Shown here one piece after another: positions 20,557-28,562 of a DNA stretch of 64,000 nt. The first letter of the stretch is position 1. Each line of letters starts with the position of its first letter. The DNA comes from Glo-17 sp964549735 (GTDB taxonomy: Bacteria; Krumholzibacteriota; Krumholzibacteriia; LZORAL124-64-63), in NCBI GenBank assembly GCA_964549735.1, contig CAZJWO010000003.1:5413-69412 (forward strand), written 5' to 3'. The translations under genes were made by a program, and so were the position numbers. The notes under the pieces are model-generated. The model was not told the DNA's origin. It ran no database searches and saw only the letters and a program-made list of their open reading frames with translations.

Positions 20557-20808
20557 TCAGTTCCTTTCGCTCGGGTCCAGACGCGCGATCCGGCTGGGCT
20601 CCTTGCCGCAGCCTTCGCACGCCACTCGCCCGCCCTGGCGGTCGATCTCCGCCATGTCAGCGGGCGTGATCTCTTCCCACCGTTCCCAGATCCAGGTGTC
20701 GGACCCGGGATAGGGGATGTGGCAGCAGGCGCAGACGATGCTGCCCCGCTCGTTCCAGAACACCTGGTGGGCCTTCAGGCCGAATCGCGGGGTCGCGTTC
20801 TTCGCCAT
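20557..20808 (-). CDS. Small zinc-ribbon-like phage protein
   Basis: 83 aa with two Cys pairs, CACCHIPYPG and ACEGCGKEP, spaced about 35 residues apart, which probably bind zinc. The middle contains a Trp-rich strand (TWIWERWEEITPADMAEID). It sits 3 bp upstream of the small basic protein gene and 1 bp after the preceding one. Small zinc-ribbon proteins are common in phage early and packaging regions; its function is unknown. Confidence 0.55.
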   Translation of the reverse strand: MAKNATPRFGLKAHQVFWNERGSIVCACCHIPYPGSDTWIWERWEEITPADMAEIDRQGGRVACEGCGKEPSRIARLDPSERN

Positions 20809-20809
20809 G

Positions 20810-21136
20810 TCAGTCCACCTCCCGCGGGATATCCGCCGCGAACACCAGCGTCCCGTCAGCGCCGTAGATCTCGACGCGGTCGATCCTGGTGTCGGGGTTC
20901 TCGCGGCCGGCGCGCAGGATGGCCTGGCTGGCCCGCATGGCGGTCAACCGCCCGTAGGCTTCGAGGCGTGCCTCCTGCCGGTCGGTGAACAGGGTCGGGT
21001 TCTCGTCGATCTGGAGTCCGCCCCGGAACTGCAACTCGAGGTCGCGGAGCGAGGCCTCGAACACGAGATCCTCGAGCGTGCTGTTCGGCTTCGGGTCGAC
21101 TACGACCCAGAACTTGTCGTCAGGTCCGTAGCGCAT
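20810..21136 (-). CDS. Phage protein of unknown function
   Basis: 108 aa, start overlapping the end of the upstream gene by 17 bp. Predicted alpha/beta protein (KFWVVVDPKPNSTLEDLVFEASLRDLELQF, then IDRVEIYGADGTLVFAADIP at the end). No membrane segment or metal motif. It belongs to the four-gene leftward cluster downstream of terminase. Confidence 0.55.
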   Translation of the reverse strand: MRYGPDDKFWVVVDPKPNSTLEDLVFEASLRDLELQFRGGLQIDENPTLFTDRQEARLEAYGRLTAMRASQAILRAGRENPDTRIDRVEIYGADGTLVFAADIPREVD

Positions 21137-21332
21137 CGTCGCTGCCTCCTTCGTTCGTCATCTGGGCGACCGTGCGGTCGCCTTCTTCGCGATCGGCGAC
21201 GGGGATGAGCATCCCCTGGCCGACGACGTACCATCCGTCGCGCCGGTGAATGACCCGCAGGTCGCCGCTGAGGTCGAATTCCATCCCGTCGCTGAAGCGC
21301 AGCCTGGCGGGGCGGTCATGATTGGATGCCAT
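21120..21332 (-). CDS. Small phage protein, beta-rich
   Basis: 70 aa from ATG 21332, with GAAAGGAG upstream. The sequence RLRFSDGMEFDLSGDLRVIHRRDGWYVVGQGMLIPVADREEGD predicts a short all-beta domain. It is the first gene of the small cluster that follows the terminase gene on the minus strand. Function unknown. Confidence 0.5.
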   Translation of the reverse strand: MASNHDRPARLRFSDGMEFDLSGDLRVIHRRDGWYVVGQGMLIPVADREEGDRTVAQMTNEGGSDDALRT

Positions 21333-21525
21333 GATTTGCTCCTTTCGGGACGCCGGGCCCCGTGCCCGCCGCATTGACAGTGACGAGCTTTCTGGGCCGA
21401 ATGGGAAGGCAAATCGACCCGGTAAATGCATTATTTCCAGTGATTTAAGTGCTCGCGAGGATCGGCGGATCGGGGCCGGATTCTGGCGCTTCACGGGGCC
21501 TCGCCCAGGCCGGGATTGGCCCCCG

Positions 21526-23376
21526 TTACCCCCGCCAGCCATCGATCCACCCCCGGGGGCGTCGCACAGGCATCGACGGCTCGGACTCGGCCGCCGCCTG
21601 GACCTCTCGCTGGTGGGCCAGGGCCGCCGCTCGCTCGGGCAGAGACTTCACGAACGCGGGGCCGAGGATATAGAGGGCCGCCAGGCAATAGACCTCGAGG
21701 TCGAGGGCCTCGTTGCGGTCGCGGGTCTTGATCCACTCACGGACCGTGCCACGGTTCTTCACCCACTTGCGGATGGCCTTCTCCGCGGTCAGCTGGGCGA
21801 TGTACTCTTCGTCAGTCCATTCGGGGAGGTGGCAGTAGCCGGGGCCCGGCGACCCGATGCGTAAACGCGAGTAGACGATCTCCTTGCCTGTGTCCACGCA
21901 GAGGGTGAACAGCTTCGCGCGGTACCGGTTGTGAGTAGATGGGCGACCGACCAGGGGCTTGCCTCGCTCGGAACCGCCGCGGACAGCGAACACGCGCCGG
22001 TCGATCCTGGCACGGCAGAACCGGTAGACCTGCTCGGAGTGGTGTCCGCCGCTGTCGACGGCGACGCAGGAGATCGGGACCTTCTGCCCGCTCTCGTGGG
22101 CGAACTCGGTTCGCAGGAAGCGGTCGAGGTCGAGCCAGACCTGGTCGCGCCCCGGATCACCGTGGAACTGGGAGAACGCGACGAGCCAGGACTCCTCCGA
22201 CGCGCCGTATCCCTTTACAGCGCACTCGAGCCGGTCGCCCTGGACATCGACCGAGGCTACGAGCACGCCCACGCCGTTGGGTACCTCGGCTTCGTATCGC
22301 TCCGCCCGGGCCAGCAGGCTGTCCGGGTCGACGGTCTCTCCGCGCTCCTCCCAGGTCTCTCCGAGTACGCTGTTGACCCAGTTCTTCAGCTTGAGGGGGT
22401 TCTCCTTGGCCTCCCGGAACTCGGTGACGGTGGCCGACCACGGGAGCCAGCCCAACGGCGAGTAGAGGCTGGACAGATGAAACCCGATCGTCTCGCCGGT
22501 GCCCTTGGCGGTGGGGCGCCACTGGCCGGATGCGAGCATCTGCGGCTTGAATCGTTCCTCGATCAGGACACCGCAGTTCACGCAGGCCAGAGCCGCGGTC
22601 TTGGGGTCATCGTCACGCCACCGGATGTTCTCCCACCGCATCCAGTCGAAGTTGCCGCATTCGGGGCAGGGGACGAAGTACCGCCGCTGATCCGAGGCCA
22701 GGAATTCCCGCTCGATCCGGGAGATGCCCTTGATCGTGGGTGTCGAGACCAGGAACACCTTGCGGCGCGAGTACAGTGGCCCAGTGGTGCGCTTCTCCGC
22801 CAGTGCGATCGGATCGCCCTGGCCGTCGACATCGCCCGGGTACTCGTCGATCTCGTCGCAGAAGAGCCAGCGGATCGGCATCGATTTGACGCCGGTCGCG
22901 GAGTTGGAGCCCGTCAGGAACAGCACGCCGCCGGGGAATTCCTTGATCAGGAGGCTGTTGCCGCCGTCTCGGGACCGCGCCTCGCGGACAAGCTCGTGCA
23001 GCACCGGCGTAGTGGCGATCATGGGATCGAGGCGCTGCCGACTGAACCGCCGGGCTTCGTCCACGGTGGGGCGCAGGACCAGGATCGGCCCAGGTGCGTG
23101 GTGCATCACGTAGCCGAGCCAGTTGTTGCCGGCCTCGGTGCCACCGAGCTGCGAGCCCTTCATGAAGACGACCCGGCGAGCCGGCGACCGCGGACCCAGG
23201 GCGTCCATGATCTCGCGCAGGTAGGGCGTCGTGTCCGTGTGCCAGTGGACAGCAGCATGGCCCGAGCGGTTGCCTAGCACGCGGTGTTCGTCGGCCCATT
23301 CGCTGACCGTCAGCCGCGGCTCCGGCCGCCATCCCGCCCGATAGGCGGCTTCGTAGACGTCACGGCCGTTCTGCAT
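21526..23376 (-). CDS. Phage terminase large subunit, GpA family
   Basis: 616 aa. ATPase domain: Walker A variant MKGSQLGGTEA (about 72-82), coupling region ILVLRPTVDEARRFSRQRL, Walker B LFCDEID (171-177). A zinc finger (CPECG ... CVNCG, around 235-285) separates it from the nuclease domain, which shows VDSGGHHSEQVYRF and the RGG.. block typical of lambda gpA-like proteins. It packages DNA into proheads with the small subunit encoded just upstream (17-bp overlap). Size and motifs indicate an intact enzyme. Confidence 0.92.
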   Translation of the reverse strand: MQNGRDVYEAAYRAGWRPEPRLTVSEWADEHRVLGNRSGHAAVHWHTDTTPYLREIMDALGPRSPARRVVFMKGSQLGGTEAGNNWLGYVMHHAPGPILVLRPTVDEARRFSRQRLDPMIATTPVLHELVREARSRDGGNSLLIKEFPGGVLFLTGSNSATGVKSMPIRWLFCDEIDEYPGDVDGQGDPIALAEKRTTGPLYSRRKVFLVSTPTIKGISRIEREFLASDQRRYFVPCPECGNFDWMRWENIRWRDDDPKTAALACVNCGVLIEERFKPQMLASGQWRPTAKGTGETIGFHLSSLYSPLGWLPWSATVTEFREAKENPLKLKNWVNSVLGETWEERGETVDPDSLLARAERYEAEVPNGVGVLVASVDVQGDRLECAVKGYGASEESWLVAFSQFHGDPGRDQVWLDLDRFLRTEFAHESGQKVPISCVAVDSGGHHSEQVYRFCRARIDRRVFAVRGGSERGKPLVGRPSTHNRYRAKLFTLCVDTGKEIVYSRLRIGSPGPGYCHLPEWTDEEYIAQLTAEKAIRKWVKNRGTVREWIKTRDRNEALDLEVYCLAALYILGPAFVKSLPERAAALAHQREVQAAAESEPSMPVRRPRGWIDGWRG

Positions 23377-23923
23377 CCGCGATCTCCTGGCAGATCCGTT
23401 CGATTTCTTCCTCGAGGATGCGCTGGACCTCGGCGGGTTCCTGGACGGCGGCCAGGACGGTGGCGAGACGCTCGGGCAGGGCGATCAGCTGGTCGCGCGC
23501 CTTGCGGGCCATGTTGAACGCGCCGAGGCGGACCTCGTCGGCGGGGACGAGTGCACCGCGCCGGCGATCCAGCTCGAGCTTGGCCAGCTGCGCCTGGTAC
23601 AACTCGCGAGCGGCGCGGGCTTTGGCGTAGCCGGTGGCTGTGGATGGCGCACCGATGGTCTCGTCGGCCGAGCCCAGGTCCATGGGTTCAGACGGCTCGC
23701 CCGGTGTCTTGGCTTGCTTTGGGTTGCCGGTGATCCGGTTGCGGGGCTTGCTCTGGTCGGTGTTCTGCTGCCACTCCTGGTCGGCAACGACAGGGTCGAT
23801 TTTCCCGTTCACAGTCGAGATCCGGCCCGCCTTGATGGCGCGCTGAACTGCGACGTGGGTGACGCCACGCCGACGGGCGTACTCCCGTTGGGAGATCAGC
23901 TCCTTCTTCGCTTCCCTGACCAC
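23360..23923 (-). CDS. Phage terminase small subunit
   Basis: 187 aa. The N-terminus (ISQREYARRRGVTHVAVQRAIKAGRIS) is a winged HTH like that of lambda Nu1, needed for recognition of the packaging site. A coiled-coil region ARELYQAQLAKLELDRRRGALVPADEVR and a C-terminal helical part (LEEEIERICQEIADAE) fit Nu1/DNA-packaging proteins. Its gene overlaps the large subunit gene, as usual. Confidence 0.85.
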   Translation of the reverse strand: MVREAKKELISQREYARRRGVTHVAVQRAIKAGRISTVNGKIDPVVADQEWQQNTDQSKPRNRITGNPKQAKTPGEPSEPMDLGSADETIGAPSTATGYAKARAARELYQAQLAKLELDRRRGALVPADEVRLGAFNMARKARDQLIALPERLATVLAAVQEPAEVQRILEEEIERICQEIADAERP

Positions 23924-23926
23924 CGC

Positions 23927-25423
23927 CTATCCATCCTGGTCGGCCCTGCGGTCGGCGGCGATCTCGTCGAAGGCCCGGCCGTCGCCGTCCAGGATGGCCT
24001 TCTGGCCGGTGGCTTCCTGCCAGCGCATCACGATCACGTCCGTGTACGCGGGATCGAGTTCCATGAGGAAGGCATGGCGGCCGGTTTGCTCCGCTCCCAT
24101 CAGGGTCGAGCCGCTGCCGCCGAACAGGTCGAGCACGTTCTGGCCGGGCTTCGACGAGTACTGGATGGCCCGCACGGCCAACTCGACCGGCTTCTCGGTC
24201 AGGTGGACCATGCTCTGTGGGTTGACCTTCTTGACCGCCCAGACGTCGACGGCGTTGGTGGGGCCGTAGAACTTGTGGCCGGCTCCTTCGCGCCAGCCGT
24301 AGAACGCCCACTCGTGGTTGCCCATGTAGTCTTTGCGGGTGAGCACGGGGTGCTCCTTCACCCAGATGACCGCCTGGCTGAAGTACAGGCCGCAGGCCTT
24401 CAGCACCGGAGGGTAGTTGGCGCAGTTGGCGTAGCCGCCCCAGATGTAGAACGAGTGCCCCGGCTGCAGCACGCGGGCGATGTTCCCGAACCACGCCAGG
24501 AGCATCTCGTCGAAGGCCTCGTCCGTGACGAAGTCGTTGGCCAGTGGGCGGTCCTTGGGGCGCATCTTCCCGGTGGCCTTCGACTTGGTCTTGTGCCGCG
24601 CGAGGTCGAAACCCTGGTGGTGCATGCCTTTCGCATCGGAGGCCTCGACGGCGCTCTTGGTGGACGGCGGGAAGCTGGACAAGCCGGCGGCAATGGCGTT
24701 GTTGGACCGCGGTTCGACCTTCACGTTGTAGGGAGGGTCGGTGTTCACGAGGTGGATCTTCTCGCCGCCCAGCAGTCGGTCGACGGCGGCAGAGTCGCAG
24801 CTGTCGCCGCACAGTAGGCGGTGGTTGCCAAGGACCCACAGGTCGCCAAGGCGACTCGTAGGCTCCTCAGGCGGCTCGGGGGCGGCGACCTCCTCCGGGA
24901 TCTCCTCGTCGAGCAGGGTGTTGAGTTCGTCCAGGTCGAAGCCGGTCAGCTCGAGGTTGAAGTCGAGATCCTCGAGTGCCTTCAACTCCTCGGACAGCAG
25001 ATCCTCATCCCAGCCGGCGTCCAGCGCGAGCCGGTTGTCGGCGATGACGTAGGCCCGCTTCTGGGCCTCGGTCAGGTGGGTGAGCTCGATCACCGGGACC
25101 GTGGTCATGCCCAGCTCGCGGGCCGCCAGCAGCCGACCGTGGCCCGCGATGATGCCGGCCTCGCCGTCGACCAGGATCGGGTTGGTCCACCCGAACTCGA
25201 GCAGGCTGGCCGCGATCTTGGTGACCTGCTCGGCGCTGTGGGTCCGCGGGTTTCGCTCGTAGGGGCGGAGCCGGTCGATGTTCCAGTGTTCCAGTTTCCC
25301 GGGCAGTCTCACGGGAGACTCGGCACGCGCGGAATCGTCCGTAGGGGCCGTTTCGGGCGCGTCTGAGGCCTTCTTCGATTTACCAGCACTGGAACGTTTG
25401 GTGTCGGTGGTAACTTGTTTCAT
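23927..25423 (-). CDS. ParB-like/DNA methyltransferase fusion of phage type
   Basis: 498 aa. Residues about 43-130 form a ParB/Spo0J N-terminal-like nuclease fold domain with the conserved GHGR (94-97) and LPVIE-like strands (TTVPVIELTHL). A linker rich in acidic and Pro residues follows. The methyltransferase part has motif IV DPPY (229-232) ahead of motif I LDLFGGSGST (about 436-445), the beta-class order for adenine-N6 or cytosine-N4 methylation. Such genes often sit before terminase and may protect phage DNA or mark packaging sites. No cognate restriction enzyme is adjacent. The start lies just after a potential AAACAAG region. Confidence 0.85.
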   Translation of the reverse strand: MKQVTTDTKRSSAGKSKKASDAPETAPTDDSARAESPVRLPGKLEHWNIDRLRPYERNPRTHSAEQVTKIAASLLEFGWTNPILVDGEAGIIAGHGRLLAARELGMTTVPVIELTHLTEAQKRAYVIADNRLALDAGWDEDLLSEELKALEDLDFNLELTGFDLDELNTLLDEEIPEEVAAPEPPEEPTSRLGDLWVLGNHRLLCGDSCDSAAVDRLLGGEKIHLVNTDPPYNVKVEPRSNNAIAAGLSSFPPSTKSAVEASDAKGMHHQGFDLARHKTKSKATGKMRPKDRPLANDFVTDEAFDEMLLAWFGNIARVLQPGHSFYIWGGYANCANYPPVLKACGLYFSQAVIWVKEHPVLTRKDYMGNHEWAFYGWREGAGHKFYGPTNAVDVWAVKKVNPQSMVHLTEKPVELAVRAIQYSSKPGQNVLDLFGGSGSTLMGAEQTGRHAFLMELDPAYTDVIVMRWQEATGQKAILDGDGRAFDEIAADRRADQDG

Positions 25424-25551
25424 GGTTCTCCCACGCTACGAGAGCCGAGGTCGCCGGCACCCGCGGTTGATGCCGCCGGAAGTACCTACAGCATCGTCGG
25501 TTGTAATTCGGAGGCTTCGCGGGGGCGAAGCGGTGAGCGATTCTCTCGGGT

Positions 25552-26217
25552 TCACAGACCCTGCCCCTTCGACCTCGCAATGGCGTTGAGGACTTCCTTC
25601 TCCATCTCCTCACGGAACCAGCGGTCGGACTCCTTCTTGGCCGTCTCGACGAACCGCAGCCGCGGTTTGAGCTTCTTGCCGCTCGAGAAGAAATAGACCA
25701 GGCGCGAGGCCGCAGGCCCTGTGCGCTGGAAGATGCCGACCTCGGGCACGAGGTAGGTCTTGGTGCGCGTGACCCCGACGCGACGACGGCCGGTCTTGGT
25801 GAGATCGAAGCGGAGACGGCGGACGCGCAGCTCGGGCGGGACGGGCTGCGTGAACCGCGGGCGGGCGGGTCCGCCGACCACGGGCTCGGCCACGCGTCGT
25901 GCCCCCTGCGTGGACGGTTTGCGTTCGGCACCACGCTCGAAGGCGGAAAGCAGGAGGCGGGGCTTCTGTCCGACCCCGATCTCGGCGTAGGACCGGCCCT
26001 GTTTCACGTTGGCGAAGGGCTTGATGACCGCGGCCTGGCGGAGGATGAACTCCTTCTTGCGGATCGTGAACTCATCCTCGACGCGCCGACGTTCGGCGGC
26101 CTGGATCCGCTTTGCCGTGTTGTTGATGGCGTTGACGACGGCATAGGCCAGCCGGCGCTGTCCGTTCTGCAGGCGCAGGACCAGCGGGGCGGAGTCGATC
26201 TGCAGGTCGATCCTCAT
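25552..26217 (-). CDS. Lambda gpZ-like minor tail/tail-completion protein
   Basis: 221 aa from ATG 26217. The N-terminal pattern LAYAVVNAINNTAKRIQAAERRRVEDEFTIRKKEFILR resembles the start of lambda tail protein Z (INRVA...VRxKxVKxR), and the rest is basic with beta-strands. It may join the tail end or head-tail interface. In lambda, Z lies between FII and U; here it is separated from the tail genes by the metal island. The assignment is by pattern only. Confidence 0.5.
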   Translation of the reverse strand: MRIDLQIDSAPLVLRLQNGQRRLAYAVVNAINNTAKRIQAAERRRVEDEFTIRKKEFILRQAAVIKPFANVKQGRSYAEIGVGQKPRLLLSAFERGAERKPSTQGARRVAEPVVGGPARPRFTQPVPPELRVRRLRFDLTKTGRRRVGVTRTKTYLVPEVGIFQRTGPAASRLVYFFSSGKKLKPRLRFVETAKKESDRWFREEMEKEVLNAIARSKGQGL

Positions 26218-26516
26218 CGCGGCCCTCCAGAGTCGCCCCCGGACTGCTTGACCTGCTGGCTGTGCTGGTAGATGGCCTCGAGGGTGAGGCGGCCCCGGGA
26301 CATCTCGACGAGGGCCATGGCGCGAGCTGGGCTGGGTGCATGGCCCTGGAGCCACTCGTAGACAGCCTGGTTCGTGACGCGTAGGTCGGGATCGTAGGCC
26401 AGGCCGGCGACGATGCGAGGCACACCGAAATCGGCCACCCAGCGGCCGAACTCGGTCTGCCAGCGATCGGGGGCGCGCTTGAACCTGCCGCGTTCAAGCG
26501 CTTCGTCGCGGAACAT
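26214..26516 (-). CDS. Phage HTH protein (Cro/CI-like)
   Basis: 100 aa from ATG 26516 with a GGGAG site upstream; it overlaps the gpZ-like gene by 4 bp. The sequence PDLRVTNQAVYEWLQGHAPSPARAMALVEMSRGRLTLEAIY has the layout of a helix-turn-helix of Cro/C1 type (QAVYEWLQG as recognition helix). It is the first phage gene after the metal island and may regulate the packaging operon. A structural function is possible. Confidence 0.6.
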   Translation of the reverse strand: MFRDEALERGRFKRAPDRWQTEFGRWVADFGVPRIVAGLAYDPDLRVTNQAVYEWLQGHAPSPARAMALVEMSRGRLTLEAIYQHSQQVKQSGGDSGGPR

Positions 26517-26621
26517 CGTCACTCCCGGGGTGGACCGCAGGTCCGCCAGCGGCGAACAGAAAGCTTCTGCTGGTTACCTACCCCGTTTGTGATCGATGTG
26601 TCGGAATGAAACGCTCACAGA

Positions 26622-27227
26622 CTAGCGCGAAGCGGCTCTCTCTTGCGCGGCATCCTTGAGAATCTCGAGCGCTTCTCGTGTCACGTAGAGCCCGATGCCG
26701 AAACCCACAACGAGATCTGGATAGCGCGAGCCGGTAACGAATACCAACATGGCCGCGACCAGAACGGCCACGTTGGCGACCACGTCGGCGCGGGTGAAGA
26801 TCCAGGTGGCGCGGAGATGGACCTCGCCGTTGCGGTGCTTGGAGAGCAACCGAAGGACGATGGTGTTCACCACGAGGGCCGGAATGGCCAGAGCGGCCAT
26901 GATCAGACTCTCCGGTTCGCTCCCGGTGATGGCTCGGGCGATGACGGCCACGCAAGCACCGAGGCCGAGCAGGAGGAGTATGGCGCCGCTGACTGTCGCC
27001 GCGCGCGCCTTGAAGAGCGATCCGCGGCTCACGGCCGCGATGGCGATCGCGTAGGCGGAAGCGTCGGCGAGCATGTCCAGAGAGTCCGCGATGAGTCCAG
27101 ACGATTCACCAATGACCCCGCCGATCATTTCGACCACGAACATCCCTGCGTTCAAGGCCAGGGCGAGACGGAGGGTCCTGCCCGCCTCGACAGAGGTCAC
27201 CTCTGCGTGGCATCCACAATCACTCAT
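26622..27227 (-). CDS. CDF-family cation efflux protein, short form
   Basis: 201 aa with a Cys/His N-terminus (MSDCGCHAE) and six predicted membrane helices. Metal-site residues in the CDF positions are D/D in IADSLDMLADASAYAI and D/N in TRADVVANVAVLVAA. There is no cytoplasmic C-terminal domain, unlike its larger neighbour. It probably moves Co, Zn or Ni out of the cell. It is the last gene of the efflux island. Substrate cannot be judged. Confidence 0.8.
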   Translation of the reverse strand: MSDCGCHAEVTSVEAGRTLRLALALNAGMFVVEMIGGVIGESSGLIADSLDMLADASAYAIAIAAVSRGSLFKARAATVSGAILLLLGLGACVAVIARAITGSEPESLIMAALAIPALVVNTIVLRLLSKHRNGEVHLRATWIFTRADVVANVAVLVAAMLVFVTGSRYPDLVVGFGIGLYVTREALEILKDAAQERAASR

Positions 27228-27287
27228 TCGAGCCGCTCCTCATGGACCGCGGTGCTATTCTGGTAAACATGGGGGTGAAGGCCCGGA

Positions 27288-28193
27288 CTAAGCGCATGGC
27301 CCGCACCCGTCCGTGTTTCCCCCGAAGTGTTCGAATTCAAGAGTGCTATGCTCGATAGCGAATTCCTTGCTCAGGAGTTTCTTCAATGCCCGCTTTGTCG
27401 TCTCAGCATCTTCGATGTCATTCCAAGTAACGACGTGAGCTTCGAGAGCGCGACGGTGCTCATCGATCTGCCATACGTGAACGTGGTGCACGTCATGGAC
27501 GCCCGGTACGGTGGCCATCCGTTCGGTCAGCCGATCGAGATCCAGGTCGTCTGGAACGCTGTCCATGAGAATGCGGATCGATTCGGCCATCAACCGATAT
27601 CCCTGGACCAGGATGTAGATGGCCAGCAACAGGGTGGCGATCAGGTCGGCAACGTACCATTGAAACACCAGCACGACGACCCCGACGCAGATGACGACGA
27701 GAGATCCAAGCGCGTCCGCGACGTTGTGGATGAAAGCGGCCTTGATGTTGAGGTTCTTCTTGGCCATCGAAAACGTCATAACGGCGGTCGCGACATCCAC
27801 GACAAGAGCGAATCCGGCAACGATGACCACGATCCAGCCGTCGATGGGTTCCGGGTTCAGGAATCGGGCGAACGCCTCATAGACAAGGTACAACCCGACG
27901 ATGATCAACGTCGTCGTATTGATCAGTGCGCCGATGACCTCGGCCTTGCGGTATCCGAATGTGCGTACCTTGTCGGCTGGTCGTCGCGCGATCCGCCGCG
28001 CGATGAGGGCGATTCCCAGCGACGCGGCGTCGTTCAGGTTGTGCAGGGCGTCCGCGACCAGCGACAGGCTGCCGGAGATGACGCCTCCGACAACCTGTGC
28101 GCCGGTCAGCAGCACATTGACAGCAATGGCGACCAGCAGTCGGCGATCACCCGATCGTTCGGAATCAAAGTGGTGCGAGTGGCCATGGCCCAT
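27288..28193 (-). CDS. czcD: CDF-family zinc/cobalt efflux transporter, CzcD-like
   Basis: 301 aa. His-rich start MGHGHSHHFD, six transmembrane helices with the metal-site motifs ADALHNLNDA (HxxxD) and AFIHNVADALGSL (HxxxD), and a cytoplasmic domain with VHDVHHVHVWQID, typical of CzcD/ZitB-like Zn(II) exporters. The C-terminus ends with CGPCA. It lies in the efflux operon, 30 bp after the PII-like gene. Zinc, cadmium or cobalt export is inferred from family. Confidence 0.88.
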   Translation of the reverse strand: MGHGHSHHFDSERSGDRRLLVAIAVNVLLTGAQVVGGVISGSLSLVADALHNLNDAASLGIALIARRIARRPADKVRTFGYRKAEVIGALINTTTLIIVGLYLVYEAFARFLNPEPIDGWIVVIVAGFALVVDVATAVMTFSMAKKNLNIKAAFIHNVADALGSLVVICVGVVVLVFQWYVADLIATLLLAIYILVQGYRLMAESIRILMDSVPDDLDLDRLTERMATVPGVHDVHHVHVWQIDEHRRALEAHVVTWNDIEDAETTKRALKKLLSKEFAIEHSTLEFEHFGGNTDGCGPCA

Positions 28194-28223
28194 TCCTGCT
28201 ACCTCTTGTCGCGGCGCCTGCTG

Positions 28224-28562
28224 TCACACCGCGCTTTCGCCGGTCTCGCCGGTACTGATGCGAACGGCGTGACCGATGTCGGCGACGTAGATCTTCCCGT
28301 CCCCCTTCAGGCCGGTATGCGCGGCGTTCTGGATCGCTGCCACGACATCATCGACGAGCTCGTCGCGACAGCATACTTCGATCTTCACGCCTTTTCGATA
28401 GCTGAGAGTGTCCGACCCGGATGCGTCCTTCGTGGAGCTCCAACCCGCGCCGTAGCCGCGGCAGTCGACGACACTCATTCCCGTCAATCCTGCGATGCCG
28501 TGAAGCGCCGACGTGACTTCGGAAAGCTTGTGCACCTGGATGTAGGCTTTGATCTCCTTCAT
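28224..28562 (-). CDS. PII-like/CutA-type regulator in the RND operon
   Basis: 112 aa; the ATG overlaps the stop of the RND pump gene (ATGA). The fold signature MKEIKAYIQVHKLSEVTSALHG, a T-loop-like stretch (CRGYGAGWSST) and VEDIGHAVRIS-like end (YVADIGHAVRI) match the PII superfamily. The usual uridylylated T-loop Tyr and glutamine-sensing context are absent. PII-like proteins are known partners in some czc operons, where they may sense metal or nucleotides. Regulation of the pump is inferred. Confidence 0.8.
   Translation of the reverse strand: MKEIKAYIQVHKLSEVTSALHGIAGLTGMSVVDCRGYGAGWSSTKDASGSDTLSYRKGVKIEVCCRDELVDDVVAAIQNAAHTGLKGDGKIYVADIGHAVRISTGETGESAV

Noticed and set aside
21931..23277. 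448-codon frame antisense to terminase
   Set aside because: Terminase motifs are intact on the minus strand.
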